Assembly (NCBI RefSeq): GCF_002157465.1
Contig: NZ_NHOC01000002.1
Span: 186,508 to 250,507, forward strand
Direction: 5' to 3'
Length of the DNA stretch: 64,000 bases
From: Butyricicoccus porcorum
GTDB taxonomy: Bacteria > Bacillota > Clostridia > Oscillospirales > Butyricicoccaceae
Shown here: positions 1-8,400 of the stretch, one piece after another
How the letters are laid out: each line of letters starts with the position of its first letter
Numbering within the stretch: the first letter of the stretch is position 1
The notes under the pieces: generated by a model
The model's input: the letters and a program-made list of their open reading frames with translations, nothing else
What the model was told of the DNA's origin: nothing
Databases searched by the model: none
Position numbers and translations under genes: made by a program

Positions 1-554
1 TCGAATACACCTCCATCGCTTCGGTTTCCCCGGCAATGAAGGAGCAGTGCATCGTCATCAACGGCGTATCCAAGACCTATGCAATGACCGGTTGGAGAGT
101 CGGCTACGCGCTGGCCAATCCGACGGTTGCCAAGGCAATGTCCAGCTATGCCAGCCATTCCACCGGTGCACCGGCAACCATGGCACAGTGGGCTGCGGTC
201 GAGGCACTCGAGGGCCCGCAGGAATCGGTTGAGGAGATGCGCCAGCAGTTCGAGAAGCGCCGCGACCATCTGGTTGAGCGTATGAACAAGGTGCCGGGTG
301 TTTCCTGCATCAAGCCGCAGGGTGCGTTCTATGTTATGATGGATATGTCCAGCTTTGTCGGCAAGACAATGTACGGCAAGGTCATCGAGAACGACGGCGA
401 CTTCGCACAGCTGCTGCTGGAAAAGAATCTGGTTGCAACCGTTCCGTGCACGAGCTTCGCGGCGCCGAACTACCTGCGCTGGTCGTATGCGACCTCGATG
501 GAGCAGATTGACAAGGGCATCGACCGTCTGGAAGAATTTATCGCAAACGCTTGA
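1..554 (+). CDS. Class I/II aminotransferase (aspartate aminotransferase-like), 3' end only
   Basis: C-terminal part of a PLP-dependent aminotransferase; the reading frame is open from base 3 and the N-terminal half lies outside the window. The motif NGVSKTYAMTGWRVGYA near the start holds the PLP-binding lysine (SK) and the arginine block typical of fold-type I aspartate/aromatic aminotransferases. The remainder (GAFYVMMDMS, LRWSYATSMEQIDKGIDRL) matches the small domain, with the substrate-carboxylate arginine in YLRWSYA. It most likely transfers amino groups between aspartate or a related amino acid and 2-oxoglutarate in the cytoplasm. The exact substrate cannot be read from this portion. 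The purB promoter overlaps its stop codon. Confidence 0.9.
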   Translation, partial: EYTSIASVSPAMKEQCIVINGVSKTYAMTGWRVGYALANPTVAKAMSSYASHSTGAPATMAQWAAVEALEGPQESVEEMRQQFEKRRDHLVERMNKVPGVSCIKPQGAFYVMMDMSSFVGKTMYGKVIENDGDFAQLLLEKNLVATVPCTSFAAPNYLRWSYATSMEQIDKGIDRLEEFIANA

Positions 555-580
555 CACAAATTCCCCCCGCATACTACAAT
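551..580 (+). promoter_or_regulatory. Sigma-A type promoter for purB
   Basis: TTGACA at 551-556, 18-base spacer, TACAAT at 575-580. The -35 box overlaps the stop codon of the upstream aminotransferase gene, so purB can be transcribed independently. Confidence 0.75.
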
Positions 581-639
581 AGAAGAATAGTACCGTGACG
601 GAATCGGCGTCCCCGCGGCGCCGGGAAAGGAATTTGTTT

Positions 640-2073
640 ATGAGCAACAACATATACGAAAGCCCGTTTTGTTCCAGATATGCCAGCCCGGAGATGCTGT
701 ATGTCTTCTCCCCGGACATGAAGTTCTCCACCTGGCGCCGCCTGTGGGTATCGCTCGCCAAGGCGGAAAAGGAGCTCGGTCTGCCGATTACACAGGAGCA
801 GATCGACGAGATGGAAGCAAACATTGACAACATCGACTACGAGGTTGCCAGAAAGCGCGAAAAGGAAGTCCGCCATGATGTCATGGCGCATGTATACACC
901 TTCGGCAAGGTTGCACCGAAGGCAGCGGGCATCATCCATCTGGGCGCGACCAGTGCTTATGTCGGCGACAACACCGATATCATCCAGATGCGCGAGGGCC
1001 TGAAGATTGTCCGCAAGAAGCTGGTTGCGGTGATTCGCCGCCTGTCCGACTTCGCACAGCAGTATAAGGATATGCCGACGCTGGGCTTCACGCATTTCCA
1101 GCCGGCACAGCTGACCACCGTCGGCAAGCGCGCGACGCTGTGGATCAACGAGCTGCTGATGGATCTCGACGAGATCGAGTTCCGTATTGAAAACCTGCGC
1201 ATGCTGGGCTCCAAGGGCACGACCGGCACACAGGCGAGCTTCATGGAGCTGTTCGACGGCGACCATGAAAAGATCCGCAAGATGGAGCAGATGATTGCGG
1301 ATGACTTCGGTTTCCCGGGTGTCGTTCCGGTTTCCGGTCAGACCTATTCCAGAAAGATCGACGCACAGGTTGTCGCAACACTCGGCGGCATTGCACAGTC
1401 CGCAAGCAAGTTCGCAACCGATATGCGCCTGCTCCAGCACCTGAAGGAGCTGGAAGAGCCGTTTGAGGCACATCAGATCGGTTCGTCCGCGATGCCGTAC
1501 AAGCGCAATCCGATGCGCTCCGAGCGTATCTGCTCGCTGGCACGCTATGTCATTGTGGATACCCTCAATCCGGCTGTCACCACTGCAACGCAGTGGTTCG
1601 AGCGCACGCTGGATGACTCCGCAAACAAGCGTATTTCCGTACCGGAGGCATTCCTCGGCATTGATGCGATCCTGAATATTATGATTAACATTTCTGAGGG
1701 CATTGTCGTTTATCCGAAGGTCATTGAGAAGCGCGTGATGGGCGAGCTGCCGTTTATGGCAACCGAGAACATCATGATGAGCGCGGTTAAGCGCGGCGGC
1801 AACCGTCAGGAGCTGCATGAGCGCATCCGTGAGCACTCCATGGCGGCTGGCAAGCGCGTCAAGGAGGAGGGTCTGGACAACGACCTGATCGACCGCATTG
1901 CAGCTGATCCGATGTTCGGCCTGACCAAGGAGGAAATCCTTGCGGAGATGGATCCGAAGGAATATGTCGGCCGTGCACCGCAGCAGGTTGAGGATTTTAT
2001 CGCCAACGATGTTATGCCGCGCATTCAGAAGTATCTGAATGATGACGACATCAAGGTTGAAATCAACCTGTAA
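640..2073 (+). CDS. purB: Adenylosuccinate lyase
   Basis: Adenylosuccinate lyase acts twice in purine synthesis: it cleaves SAICAR to AICAR, and adenylosuccinate to AMP, releasing fumarate. The 477-residue product belongs to the fumarase/aspartase superfamily; the signature loop is GSSAMPYKRNP around residues 287-297, and TLGFTHFQPAQ carries the conserved histidine. Length fits the longer PurB type found in clostridia. The ATG at 640 follows GGAAAGG; an in-frame opening further upstream lacks a ribosome site. The gene is monocistronic, with its own promoter and an intrinsic terminator. Confidence 0.95.
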   Translation: MSNNIYESPFCSRYASPEMLYVFSPDMKFSTWRRLWVSLAKAEKELGLPITQEQIDEMEANIDNIDYEVARKREKEVRHDVMAHVYTFGKVAPKAAGIIHLGATSAYVGDNTDIIQMREGLKIVRKKLVAVIRRLSDFAQQYKDMPTLGFTHFQPAQLTTVGKRATLWINELLMDLDEIEFRIENLRMLGSKGTTGTQASFMELFDGDHEKIRKMEQMIADDFGFPGVVPVSGQTYSRKIDAQVVATLGGIAQSASKFATDMRLLQHLKELEEPFEAHQIGSSAMPYKRNPMRSERICSLARYVIVDTLNPAVTTATQWFERTLDDSANKRISVPEAFLGIDAILNIMINISEGIVVYPKVIEKRVMGELPFMATENIMMSAVKRGGNRQELHERIREHSMAAGKRVKEEGLDNDLIDRIAADPMFGLTKEEILAEMDPKEYVGRAPQQVEDFIANDVMPRIQKYLNDDDIKVEINL

Positions 2074-2092
2074 TGCTGAACATATAAAATCG

Positions 2093-2126
2093 AATGCCGC
2101 AGACATTTGTTCTGCGGCATTTTTTT
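2093..2126 (+). terminator. Rho-independent terminator of purB
   Basis: Perfect 11-bp stem (AATGCCGCAGA at 2093-2103 pairs with TCTGCGGCATT at 2111-2121) followed by seven T residues. Confidence 0.93.
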
Positions 2127-2231
2127 GCGCCATATGACGGATAAAAGTGGTCGCACAACCGGTATCATGAGCAAATTGCGCAGCAAAATTGGCTAAATTG
2201 ATGAAAATTTCATGAAATCCGTGGGATAAAA

Positions 2232-2260
2232 TTGACTTTATTGCTGCAATCATATATAAT
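2232..2260 (+). promoter_or_regulatory. Promoter of secD-secF
   Basis: TTGACT at 2232-2237, 17-base spacer, TATAAT at 2255-2260, about 35 bases upstream of the secD start. Confidence 0.8.
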
Positions 2261-2294
2261 TAGCTTGCTTATTGTCACATAGGAGGCGAGTAAT

Positions 2295-3605
2295 TTGAAA
2301 AAAAGTATCCTGTCCTTTGTGGCTGTGATTGCAGTGATTGCACTGCTTTGCTGCACAGCTGTCTTTGGACTCACCGTGGGACCGGTCTCAGTCCCCAGTG
2401 CATTGGATGAGGAAGACGGCATCCGGCGTGGCCTTGACCTGGTCGGCGGTTCTTCCATTACCTTTGAGGCTGTTCTGGAGGACGGCTACGATACTGCGAA
2501 TCTGGAAACCGACATGGCTTCCGTACAGGCCATGATGCAGAAGCGTCTGGATTCGCTGGGCTACACCGAAGCAACGGTTGAGCTGGTCGGCGACAGACGC
2601 GTCAAGGTGGACATTCCGGCGATCAATGATCCGGCGGAAGCCGTTTCCACGCTCGGTGCGACGGCACAGCTGAAGTTCGTCGATGCGGACGGCAATACCA
2701 TTCTCGATGGTTCCGGCATCAAGTCCGCGAAATCCGGCTATGGTCAGCTCTCTGAGTCTGACTTTTCCAGCCAGCATTATGTCGAGGTTACATTTAAGGA
2801 AGACGCGGTCGAAACGTGGGCCGAGGCCACTAAGGCTGCGGCAAACGCAGAGGATGGCAAGAACACCATCAAGATTATGATGGACGATGAGGTTCTGTCT
2901 GAGCCTTCGGTCAGCTCGGAATATGCGGCGACCGGCATCACCGGCGATACCTGTGTCATTTCGGGCAGCTTCACGGCAGAGACTGCGAAGACACTGGCAG
3001 AGCAGATCAACATCGGTCAGCTGCCGTTCTCGCTGGAAGAGGTCAGCATGAGCTCTGTCGGCCCGCAGTTGGGTGAAAAGGCGCTGTCCACCAGCGTCAA
3101 GGCGGGCGCAATCGGCATCCTGCTGGTTATGCTCTTCATGATCCTGTTCTATCGTCTGCCGGGTCTGGTTGCATCCATCGCGCTGCTGTTCTACACGGCG
3201 CTTGATCTGGTCATCCTGTCGGTGGCACATGTCAACCTGTCGCTGCCGGGCATTGCAGGTATCATCCTGTCCATCGGTATGGCGGTCGACGCAAACGTTG
3301 TCATCTTCGAGCGCATGAAGGACGAGCTGAGCAACGGCAAGACCATCCGTGCGGCGATTGATTCCGGTTTCCACCGTGCATTCTCCGCAATTCTGGACTC
3401 CAATATTACGACACTGATTGCGGCATTTGTCCTGTATTTCATGGGCACCGGCACGGTCAAGGGCTTTGCCCTCACGCTGGGCATCGGCGTTGTTCTGTCA
3501 ATGTTCACGGCAGTTACGGTCACGCATTTCCTGCTCAACCGCATGGCGGATTTCCGGCTTACTGATCCGAAATTCTACGGCGTGAGAAAGAAAAAGGAGG
3601 CGTGA
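2295..3605 (+). CDS. secD: Protein translocase subunit SecD
   Basis: SecD is a membrane subunit of the Sec accessory complex that uses the proton gradient to pull exported proteins through SecYEG. The 436-residue product has an N-terminal membrane anchor (residues 4-30), a periplasm-side P1-like region with GLDLVGGSSITFE (the D1 motif) and VKVDIPA, and a C-terminal block of five membrane segments containing GIILSIGMAVDANVVIFER, the conserved SecD/RND motif. Start is a TTG at 2295, nine bases after AGGAGG at 2281-2286; no ATG fits the ribosome site. secF follows after five bases. yajC is not adjacent. Confidence 0.95.
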   Translation: MKKSILSFVAVIAVIALLCCTAVFGLTVGPVSVPSALDEEDGIRRGLDLVGGSSITFEAVLEDGYDTANLETDMASVQAMMQKRLDSLGYTEATVELVGDRRVKVDIPAINDPAEAVSTLGATAQLKFVDADGNTILDGSGIKSAKSGYGQLSESDFSSQHYVEVTFKEDAVETWAEATKAAANAEDGKNTIKIMMDDEVLSEPSVSSEYAATGITGDTCVISGSFTAETAKTLAEQINIGQLPFSLEEVSMSSVGPQLGEKALSTSVKAGAIGILLVMLFMILFYRLPGLVASIALLFYTALDLVILSVAHVNLSLPGIAGIILSIGMAVDANVVIFERMKDELSNGKTIRAAIDSGFHRAFSAILDSNITTLIAAFVLYFMGTGTVKGFALTLGIGVVLSMFTAVTVTHFLLNRMADFRLTDPKFYGVRKKKEA

Positions 3606-3610
3606 GACCA

Positions 3611-4720
3611 ATGAAGAGCAGATTTTCTATTGTAAAGAAATTTCCGATTTTTGCGGTTATTTCCCTGATTCTCATCGCCCCGGGCCTGATCGGACTGATT
3701 ACGCTGCCGTTTGGCCTGAACCTGTTCAATATGGACGTTGATTTTGTCGGCGGCACGAGCATGACGTTTGACATCCATCAGGAGGTCACAAGTGACCTTT
3801 CGGGCAATGTCATCCCGGATCTCGTCGAAGAGGCGGCCGGCATTGCGCCATCTTCCGTACAGAAGACGGGCGACAACGGCGAGCAGGTACTGATTAAGAG
3901 CACCAAGCTGGACAATGACCAGCAGAAGGCGATTGTCGCTGCCATGCAGGAGAAATTCAGCATTACGGACGACGATACGCAGAATATTTCCGATGTCAAT
4001 GCGACCATCGGCAAGGAGATGCAGGGCAAGGCAATTATGGCAGCGCTTGTTGCGGTCATCCTGATGCTGATCTACATCACCTTCCGCTTTGAGCTGACCT
4101 CCGGTCTCGCGGCAATCACCTGTCTGGCTCATGACCTGCTGGTTGTGCTGTCCGCATATCTTGTATTCCGCATCCCATTCAACACGACGTTTATTGCCGT
4201 TGCGCTGACAATCCTCGGCTATTCCATCAACTCCAGTATTATCGTCTTTGACCGCGTGCGCGAAAACCGCAAGTTTGCACGCCGCGAACTGTTCGAGGAC
4301 ACGGTAGAGAAGAGCCTGTGGCAGACTGCGGGACGTACGGTCAACACATCGATCACAACGCTGCTGGCAGTCGGCATGATCTTCATTCTGGGTGTCACCA
4401 GCCTGCGTCAGTTCACTCTGCCGATCATCATCGGCATCATCGCGGGCGCATATTCTTCGCTGTTCCTGGCAGGTACGCTCTGGGCGAAGTATCGCGGTCT
4501 GCTCCGCAAGAACAAGCGTGAGAAGGCACAGATCAAGGCGCAGCGCGCAAAGCAGGAGAGCAAGGCTTCCACACCGGAGGCTGCCCCGCAGGCCGCGGAG
4601 AAGCCGAAGGCAGAGTCTTCGACGGAAACCGCTCAGCCGGCAAAGCAGCCGCAGACGGTTACCCCGAAAAAGGTTTCCTCCGGTTCAAAGAAAAAGCGCA
4701 AAAAGCGCAAACACGGATAA
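3611..4720 (+). CDS. secF: Protein translocase subunit SecF
   Basis: SecF pairs with SecD in the membrane to drive late steps of protein export. The 369-residue product shows VDFVGGTSMTFD near residue 42, a soluble first loop, and five membrane segments with the signature GYSINSSIIVFDRVRENR. A GTG lies in frame at 3602, but AGGAGG at 3595-3600 is well spaced only for the ATG at 3611. The last 70 residues form a charged Ala/Lys/Glu-rich tail ending in a run of Lys and Arg, longer than in many SecF proteins and probably cytoplasmic and RNA- or lipid-facing. The gene is co-transcribed with secD. Confidence 0.95.
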   Translation: MKSRFSIVKKFPIFAVISLILIAPGLIGLITLPFGLNLFNMDVDFVGGTSMTFDIHQEVTSDLSGNVIPDLVEEAAGIAPSSVQKTGDNGEQVLIKSTKLDNDQQKAIVAAMQEKFSITDDDTQNISDVNATIGKEMQGKAIMAALVAVILMLIYITFRFELTSGLAAITCLAHDLLVVLSAYLVFRIPFNTTFIAVALTILGYSINSSIIVFDRVRENRKFARRELFEDTVEKSLWQTAGRTVNTSITTLLAVGMIFILGVTSLRQFTLPIIIGIIAGAYSSLFLAGTLWAKYRGLLRKNKREKAQIKAQRAKQESKASTPEAAPQAAEKPKAESSTETAQPAKQPQTVTPKKVSSGSKKKRKKRKHG

Positions 4721-4726
4721 CATCGG

Positions 4727-4760
4727 CCGGGCAGTTTCGCACTGCCCGGTCTTTCTTTTT
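4727..4760 (+). terminator. Rho-independent terminator of secDF
   Basis: CCGGGCAGT (4727-4735) pairs with ACTGCCCGG (4741-4749) around a five-base loop and is followed by a T-rich tract. Confidence 0.92.
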
Positions 4761-4803
4761 GGAAAAAAATATGGTATGCTGAAATCAGACAGGAGGGACT
4801 CTG

Positions 4804-5607
4804 GTGCAGATTGGAATTTCAACGGCATCCTTTTATCCAAAGGAACTGGAACACGGCATAGAATATGCGGCACAGCTCGGCTACCGGCGCGTGGAGCTGT
4901 TTATCAATTCGGAAAGCGAATATGGCGTGCCGTTCCGCAGGATGCTCAAACAGAAGCTGCGGGAACTGGGGCTTGCGGTCGTGTCGGTGCACCCGTTTAC
5001 GTCTGCAATGGAAGGGCATCTGTTATTTTCTGACTATGCGCGGCGCACGCGCGATGCACTCGACCAGTATACACGATATTTTGAAGCCGCCGCCGATCTC
5101 GGCGCGAAGTATTTTACGTTCCATGGCGAGCTGCTGCGTTCCCGCGGCCTGCCGCCTGCGCGGGCGGATGAGCAGCGGTTTGAAACCTACCATAAGCTGT
5201 GTGAACGCGCGTCTGCGTGCGGCATTGCCTTTACACAGGAAAATGTGTCGTGGTGTAAATCGAGCGATCTGGCGTTCCTGCGCGCGCTGTATGACCATGT
5301 CCCGGAGCTGCGGTTTACGCTGGATATCAAGCAGGCGCGCCGCGCCGGTCTGGATTGGAGCGATTACGCCGATGCGGTCGGTGACCGCACTGTCAATCTG
5401 CACATCAGTGACTACGACACGCAGTCGGACTGCCTGCTGCCTGGACAGGGAAAGGTGGATTTTTCCGCTTTGTTTGGCAGGATGGAGGCACTTGGCTGCG
5501 GCAGTGCGATGGTCGAGGTGTACAGCGACGATTATACCCGTCTGGCGGAGCTGGAACAGAGCAGGCTGTTTTTGCAGTCCGCAGCACAAAGGGGGCTTTT
5601 GAAATGA
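4804..5607 (+). CDS. Sugar phosphate isomerase/epimerase family (xylose isomerase-like TIM barrel)
   Basis: Product of 267 residues with the AP-endonuclease-2/xylose-isomerase TIM-barrel pattern: QIGISTASFYP at the N-terminus, FTFHGELL (metal-site strand), FTQENVSW with Glu, FTLDIKQARRAG with Asp, VNLHISDYD with His and Asp, and MVEVYSDDY with the terminal Glu. These are the metal-binding positions of this family, so an active enzyme is likely, but the substrate is unknown. Start is GTG at 4804, seven bases after AGGAGG at 4791-4796. It overlaps nrdR by four bases (ATGA), which implies translational coupling, although a functional link with nrdR is not evident. Confidence 0.85.
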   Translation: MQIGISTASFYPKELEHGIEYAAQLGYRRVELFINSESEYGVPFRRMLKQKLRELGLAVVSVHPFTSAMEGHLLFSDYARRTRDALDQYTRYFEAAADLGAKYFTFHGELLRSRGLPPARADEQRFETYHKLCERASACGIAFTQENVSWCKSSDLAFLRALYDHVPELRFTLDIKQARRAGLDWSDYADAVGDRTVNLHISDYDTQSDCLLPGQGKVDFSALFGRMEALGCGSAMVEVYSDDYTRLAELEQSRLFLQSAAQRGLLK

Positions 5608-6077
5608 AATGTCCATATTGTAAGCATACCGAGAGCAAGGTCATCGATTCGCGGTCGACCGTCGACGGTGAGAGCATCCGCCGCCGTCGTGTGTGCCTGC
5701 ACTGCGGCAAGCGGTTCACAACCTATGAGACCGTGGAGACCAGCTCGCTCATGGTCATCAAAAAAGACGGTTCGCGTCAGCAGTTTGACCGCGATAAGCT
5801 GATGCGCGGCATTGTCAAGGCGTGTGAAAAACGCCCGGTTACAACCGCACAGATGGATTCTCTGCTCGCAGATATGGAGCAGAAACTGTATGGCAGACTG
5901 GAAAATGAGGTGTCGTCGGAAACAATTGGCGAGATGGTGCTGGAGCGTCTGGTGCATATTGACGAAGTCGCCTATATCCGCTTCGCTTCGGTATACCGCG
6001 ATTTTCAGGATGTGCATTCGTTTATGGAAGAGCTGATGCGCATGAAGCATATTGATTCCAAAGGCACAGAAATATGA
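5604..6077 (+). CDS. nrdR: Transcriptional repressor NrdR
   Basis: NrdR is an ATP/dATP-sensing repressor of ribonucleotide reductase genes. The 157-residue product has the N-terminal zinc ribbon (Cys3, Cys6, Cys31, Cys34; CPYC and CLHCGKRFTTYE) and a C-terminal ATP-cone domain (VIKKDGSRQQFDRDKLMRG). Length matches the family closely. The start overlaps the stop of the upstream isomerase gene and its own stop overlaps the acyltransferase start by four bases, so three genes form one tightly coupled operon. No nrd gene lies in the window. Confidence 0.95.
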   Translation: MKCPYCKHTESKVIDSRSTVDGESIRRRRVCLHCGKRFTTYETVETSSLMVIKKDGSRQQFDRDKLMRGIVKACEKRPVTTAQMDSLLADMEQKLYGRLENEVSSETIGEMVLERLVHIDEVAYIRFASVYRDFQDVHSFMEELMRMKHIDSKGTEI

Positions 6078-7147
6078 CAATAAGGGGGAAGAATACGAAT
6101 ACGGCGGAAATTGAGTTGCGACCGCGGAGAGAGTATGCAATCGATGTGCTCAAAGCGGTCGCTATTGTTTGCGTGCTGACCATTCACGCCAGCACGGGCG
6201 GATATGGCAGCCCGATCCGGAGTTTTGACTGGTGGGCATCGCTGTTTTGGGGCTGTTTGACGCGGGCCGCTGTACCGTTGTTTCTGATGTGCAGCGGCGC
6301 GCTCCTGCTCGACCCGCACCGCAGACTGTCAGTCAAACGGCTGTATACACATAATATCTGGCGACTTGTCGTCGCACTGTTTTGCTGGGCGGTATTTTAC
6401 AAGCTCTATCATCTGATAGAGCAGGATTCCCTCACCTGGAGCCGTGTACTCCAGGCGCTCAGGGAGGTCGTGCTGTTCAACCACGAATTTCATCTGTATT
6501 ATATTCCAATGATGATTTTGGTATATATTTTTATTCCGGTCGTGCGGCTGGTAATAGAGCACGCCTCCAAACGGCAATTTCAATATCTGCTGCTGGTCTG
6601 GTTTTTACTGGGGATTGTCTATCCATTGCTGCGGCATTACTGGCCGCTGCGGTTGCTGCCGACATCGATGAGCCAGTTCGGTCTCACAATGCAATATGCG
6701 GCAATCGGCTATGCCGCTGCGGGTTATTATCTGAAAAAGTATCCGCTGCCGCAAAGGCTGTGTGTGCTGTGCGCCGGTCTGGGCTTTGCGATTACTTACG
6801 GCATGACAACATTGCTTACCATTACACATGGAGAGCTGTATACGCAGTTTCTGGAAGGCATGACACCGGGCGTGTGCCTGCTGGCCATTGGCATTTTCGG
6901 CCTGTTGATTCAAAAGAAATATGGCGCCAAAAGCTGTGCGATTGCAGCGCATGTTTCTAAGGCGTCGTTTTGTATCTATCTGGTGCATGTGTGTTTTAAC
7001 TGCATATTCCACAACCACGGCCTGACAGTTTCGATTCTGCCGTGCATTGTGTCGATACCGCTGCTGGTGTGCCTGAATTTTGCGCTCAGTTATGTGGTAT
7101 ATCTGATTCTTTCGCACATTCCGGTTGTCAACCGGTATTTGGTTTAA
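6074..7147 (+). CDS. Acyltransferase family 3 membrane protein
   Basis: Integral membrane protein of 357 residues with about ten hydrophobic segments. The N-terminus (EYAIDVLKAVAIVCVLTIHAS) holds the conserved Asp and His of the Acyl_transf_3 family (OafA/WecH type), which moves acetyl or other acyl groups onto cell-surface sugars or peptidoglycan; LFLMCSGALLL is the usual second signature. The acceptor is unknown. It is the last gene of the coupled isomerase-nrdR-acyltransferase operon and ends at a strong terminator shared with the convergent gene. Confidence 0.85.
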   Translation: MTIRGKNTNTAEIELRPRREYAIDVLKAVAIVCVLTIHASTGGYGSPIRSFDWWASLFWGCLTRAAVPLFLMCSGALLLDPHRRLSVKRLYTHNIWRLVVALFCWAVFYKLYHLIEQDSLTWSRVLQALREVVLFNHEFHLYYIPMMILVYIFIPVVRLVIEHASKRQFQYLLLVWFLLGIVYPLLRHYWPLRLLPTSMSQFGLTMQYAAIGYAAAGYYLKKYPLPQRLCVLCAGLGFAITYGMTTLLTITHGELYTQFLEGMTPGVCLLAIGIFGLLIQKKYGAKSCAIAAHVSKASFCIYLVHVCFNCIFHNHGLTVSILPCIVSIPLLVCLNFALSYVVYLILSHIPVVNRYLV

Positions 7148-7152
7148 CATGC

Positions 7153-7192
7153 AAACAGTCCTGCATGCAGACGCATGCAGGACTGTTTTTTT
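7153..7192 (+). terminator. Bidirectional terminator between convergent genes
   Basis: CAGTCCTGCATGC (7156-7168) pairs perfectly with GCATGCAGGACTG (7173-7185), flanked by A residues on one side and seven T residues on the other, so it can end transcription from both directions. Confidence 0.93.
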
Positions 7193-8252
7193 ACGCTTCG
7201 CACAGCTTGTGCATTACTTCGGGAACGGTTGAAATTTCGGTGATTTCACCGACACGGCCGCCGCAGAACACAAGGCCGTCCTTTTCTCCGGTTGCCGCAT
7301 CAAACAGAGCCTGAGACAGACAGAACGGTGTTTCCGCAGCATTGCAGATTTCCGGCATACAGCGGAAGCAGTGTTCGACCGGAATGCCGCCGCGGTCGTA
7401 AGCGCGCTGGACGAAGTCCGTGTTGACTGCGCGTGCAGCGAAGCCGGTGGGGCTTTTGATGATGCGCACATCCTCCGGCCGCGCATCAATGTAGGTCTGC
7501 TTGAAGCGGTCGCTTGCATCGCATTCCTCCGTGGCGGCGAACAGGGTGCCGACCTGTACACCGGAGGCACCGAGGTCAAACATACGGCATACATCGTCGT
7601 GCGACCGGATACCGCCTGCGGCGATGACCGGGATGGCGACGCCGTGCTTTTCACAGAAGCCGCGCACATATGCGACAACATCCGACAGCGCCTGCTCGAG
7701 CGTCTGGTTGGTTCCGGCGAGCAGGTCGTCCAGATGGAAACCGAGGTGTCCGCCGGCGAGCGGCCCTTCGACGACAATGGCATCCGGGAAGCGGTTGAAT
7801 TTTTTCAGCCACTTGGTCAGAATCAGGCGGCAGGCGCGCGCGGAGGAGACAATCGGCGCAATGCGTGTCTTGCTTCCTTCGACCAGCCCGGGGAGGGACA
7901 GCGGAAGTCCTGCGCCGGAAATGATGAGGTCAACGCCGTTTTTGACTGCTTCAGTCACATATTCGTCGTAATGCGCGTCGATAGACATGAAATTCATGCC
8001 AATGATGCCGTCCGGCGCAAGCTCCCGCGCGCGGCGCAGCTCGCTGCCAATGGCACGCAGGTTGGCGGCAACCGGGTTTTTACGGAATTCCGGGTCACGG
8101 AAGCCGATCTGTACGCCGGAAATAATGCCGATACCGCCCGCGTTTGCGACAGCAGACGCGAGTCCGGACAGAGAAATACCGATTCCCATGCCGCCCTGAA
8201 TGACAGGGTGTCGGGCAGACAATCCACCGATGTTCAATTCTGGAAGTTTCAA
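7191..8252 (-). CDS. FabK/nitronate monooxygenase-like flavoprotein
   Basis: FMN-dependent TIM-barrel enzyme of 353 residues in the nitronate monooxygenase / enoyl-ACP reductase II superfamily. Evidence is the N-terminus LPELNIGGLSARHPVIQGGMGIGIS, IISGAGLPLSLP, IVVEGPLAGGHLG and VIAAGGIRSHDDV, the phosphate-binding loop. The best start is TTG at 8252, directly downstream of AAAGGAGA; it gives the family's usual N-terminus, whereas another TTG at 8288 lacks a ribosome site. A second, shorter FabK-like gene lies inside the fatty-acid operon at 15527, so this one probably has another role, for example nitroalkane detoxification or an alternative enoyl reductase. It is monocistronic. Confidence 0.85.
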   Translation of the reverse strand: MKLPELNIGGLSARHPVIQGGMGIGISLSGLASAVANAGGIGIISGVQIGFRDPEFRKNPVAANLRAIGSELRRARELAPDGIIGMNFMSIDAHYDEYVTEAVKNGVDLIISGAGLPLSLPGLVEGSKTRIAPIVSSARACRLILTKWLKKFNRFPDAIVVEGPLAGGHLGFHLDDLLAGTNQTLEQALSDVVAYVRGFCEKHGVAIPVIAAGGIRSHDDVCRMFDLGASGVQVGTLFAATEECDASDRFKQTYIDARPEDVRIIKSPTGFAARAVNTDFVQRAYDRGGIPVEHCFRCMPEICNAAETPFCLSQALFDAATGEKDGLVFCGGRVGEITEISTVPEVMHKLCEA

Positions 8253-8350
8253 GATGAGTTCTCCTTTTTCTGTGAATTTGTTTGCCAATCTAAATAAAAT
8301 CTACCATCAGTATAGCACGCCCGCGTCAGAATGACAATAGTTTTTAGACG

Positions 8351-8386
8351 AAAAGAAAGAGGATGTGTAAAAATACACATCCTCTT
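8351..8386 (-). terminator. Rho-independent terminator of the fruK-like gene
   Basis: On the minus strand AAGAGGATGTGTA (8386-8374) pairs perfectly with TACACATCCTCTT (8369-8357) over a four-base loop, followed by TCTTTT. Confidence 0.92.
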
Positions 8387-8400
8387 GAAGTTTGGTTGAA

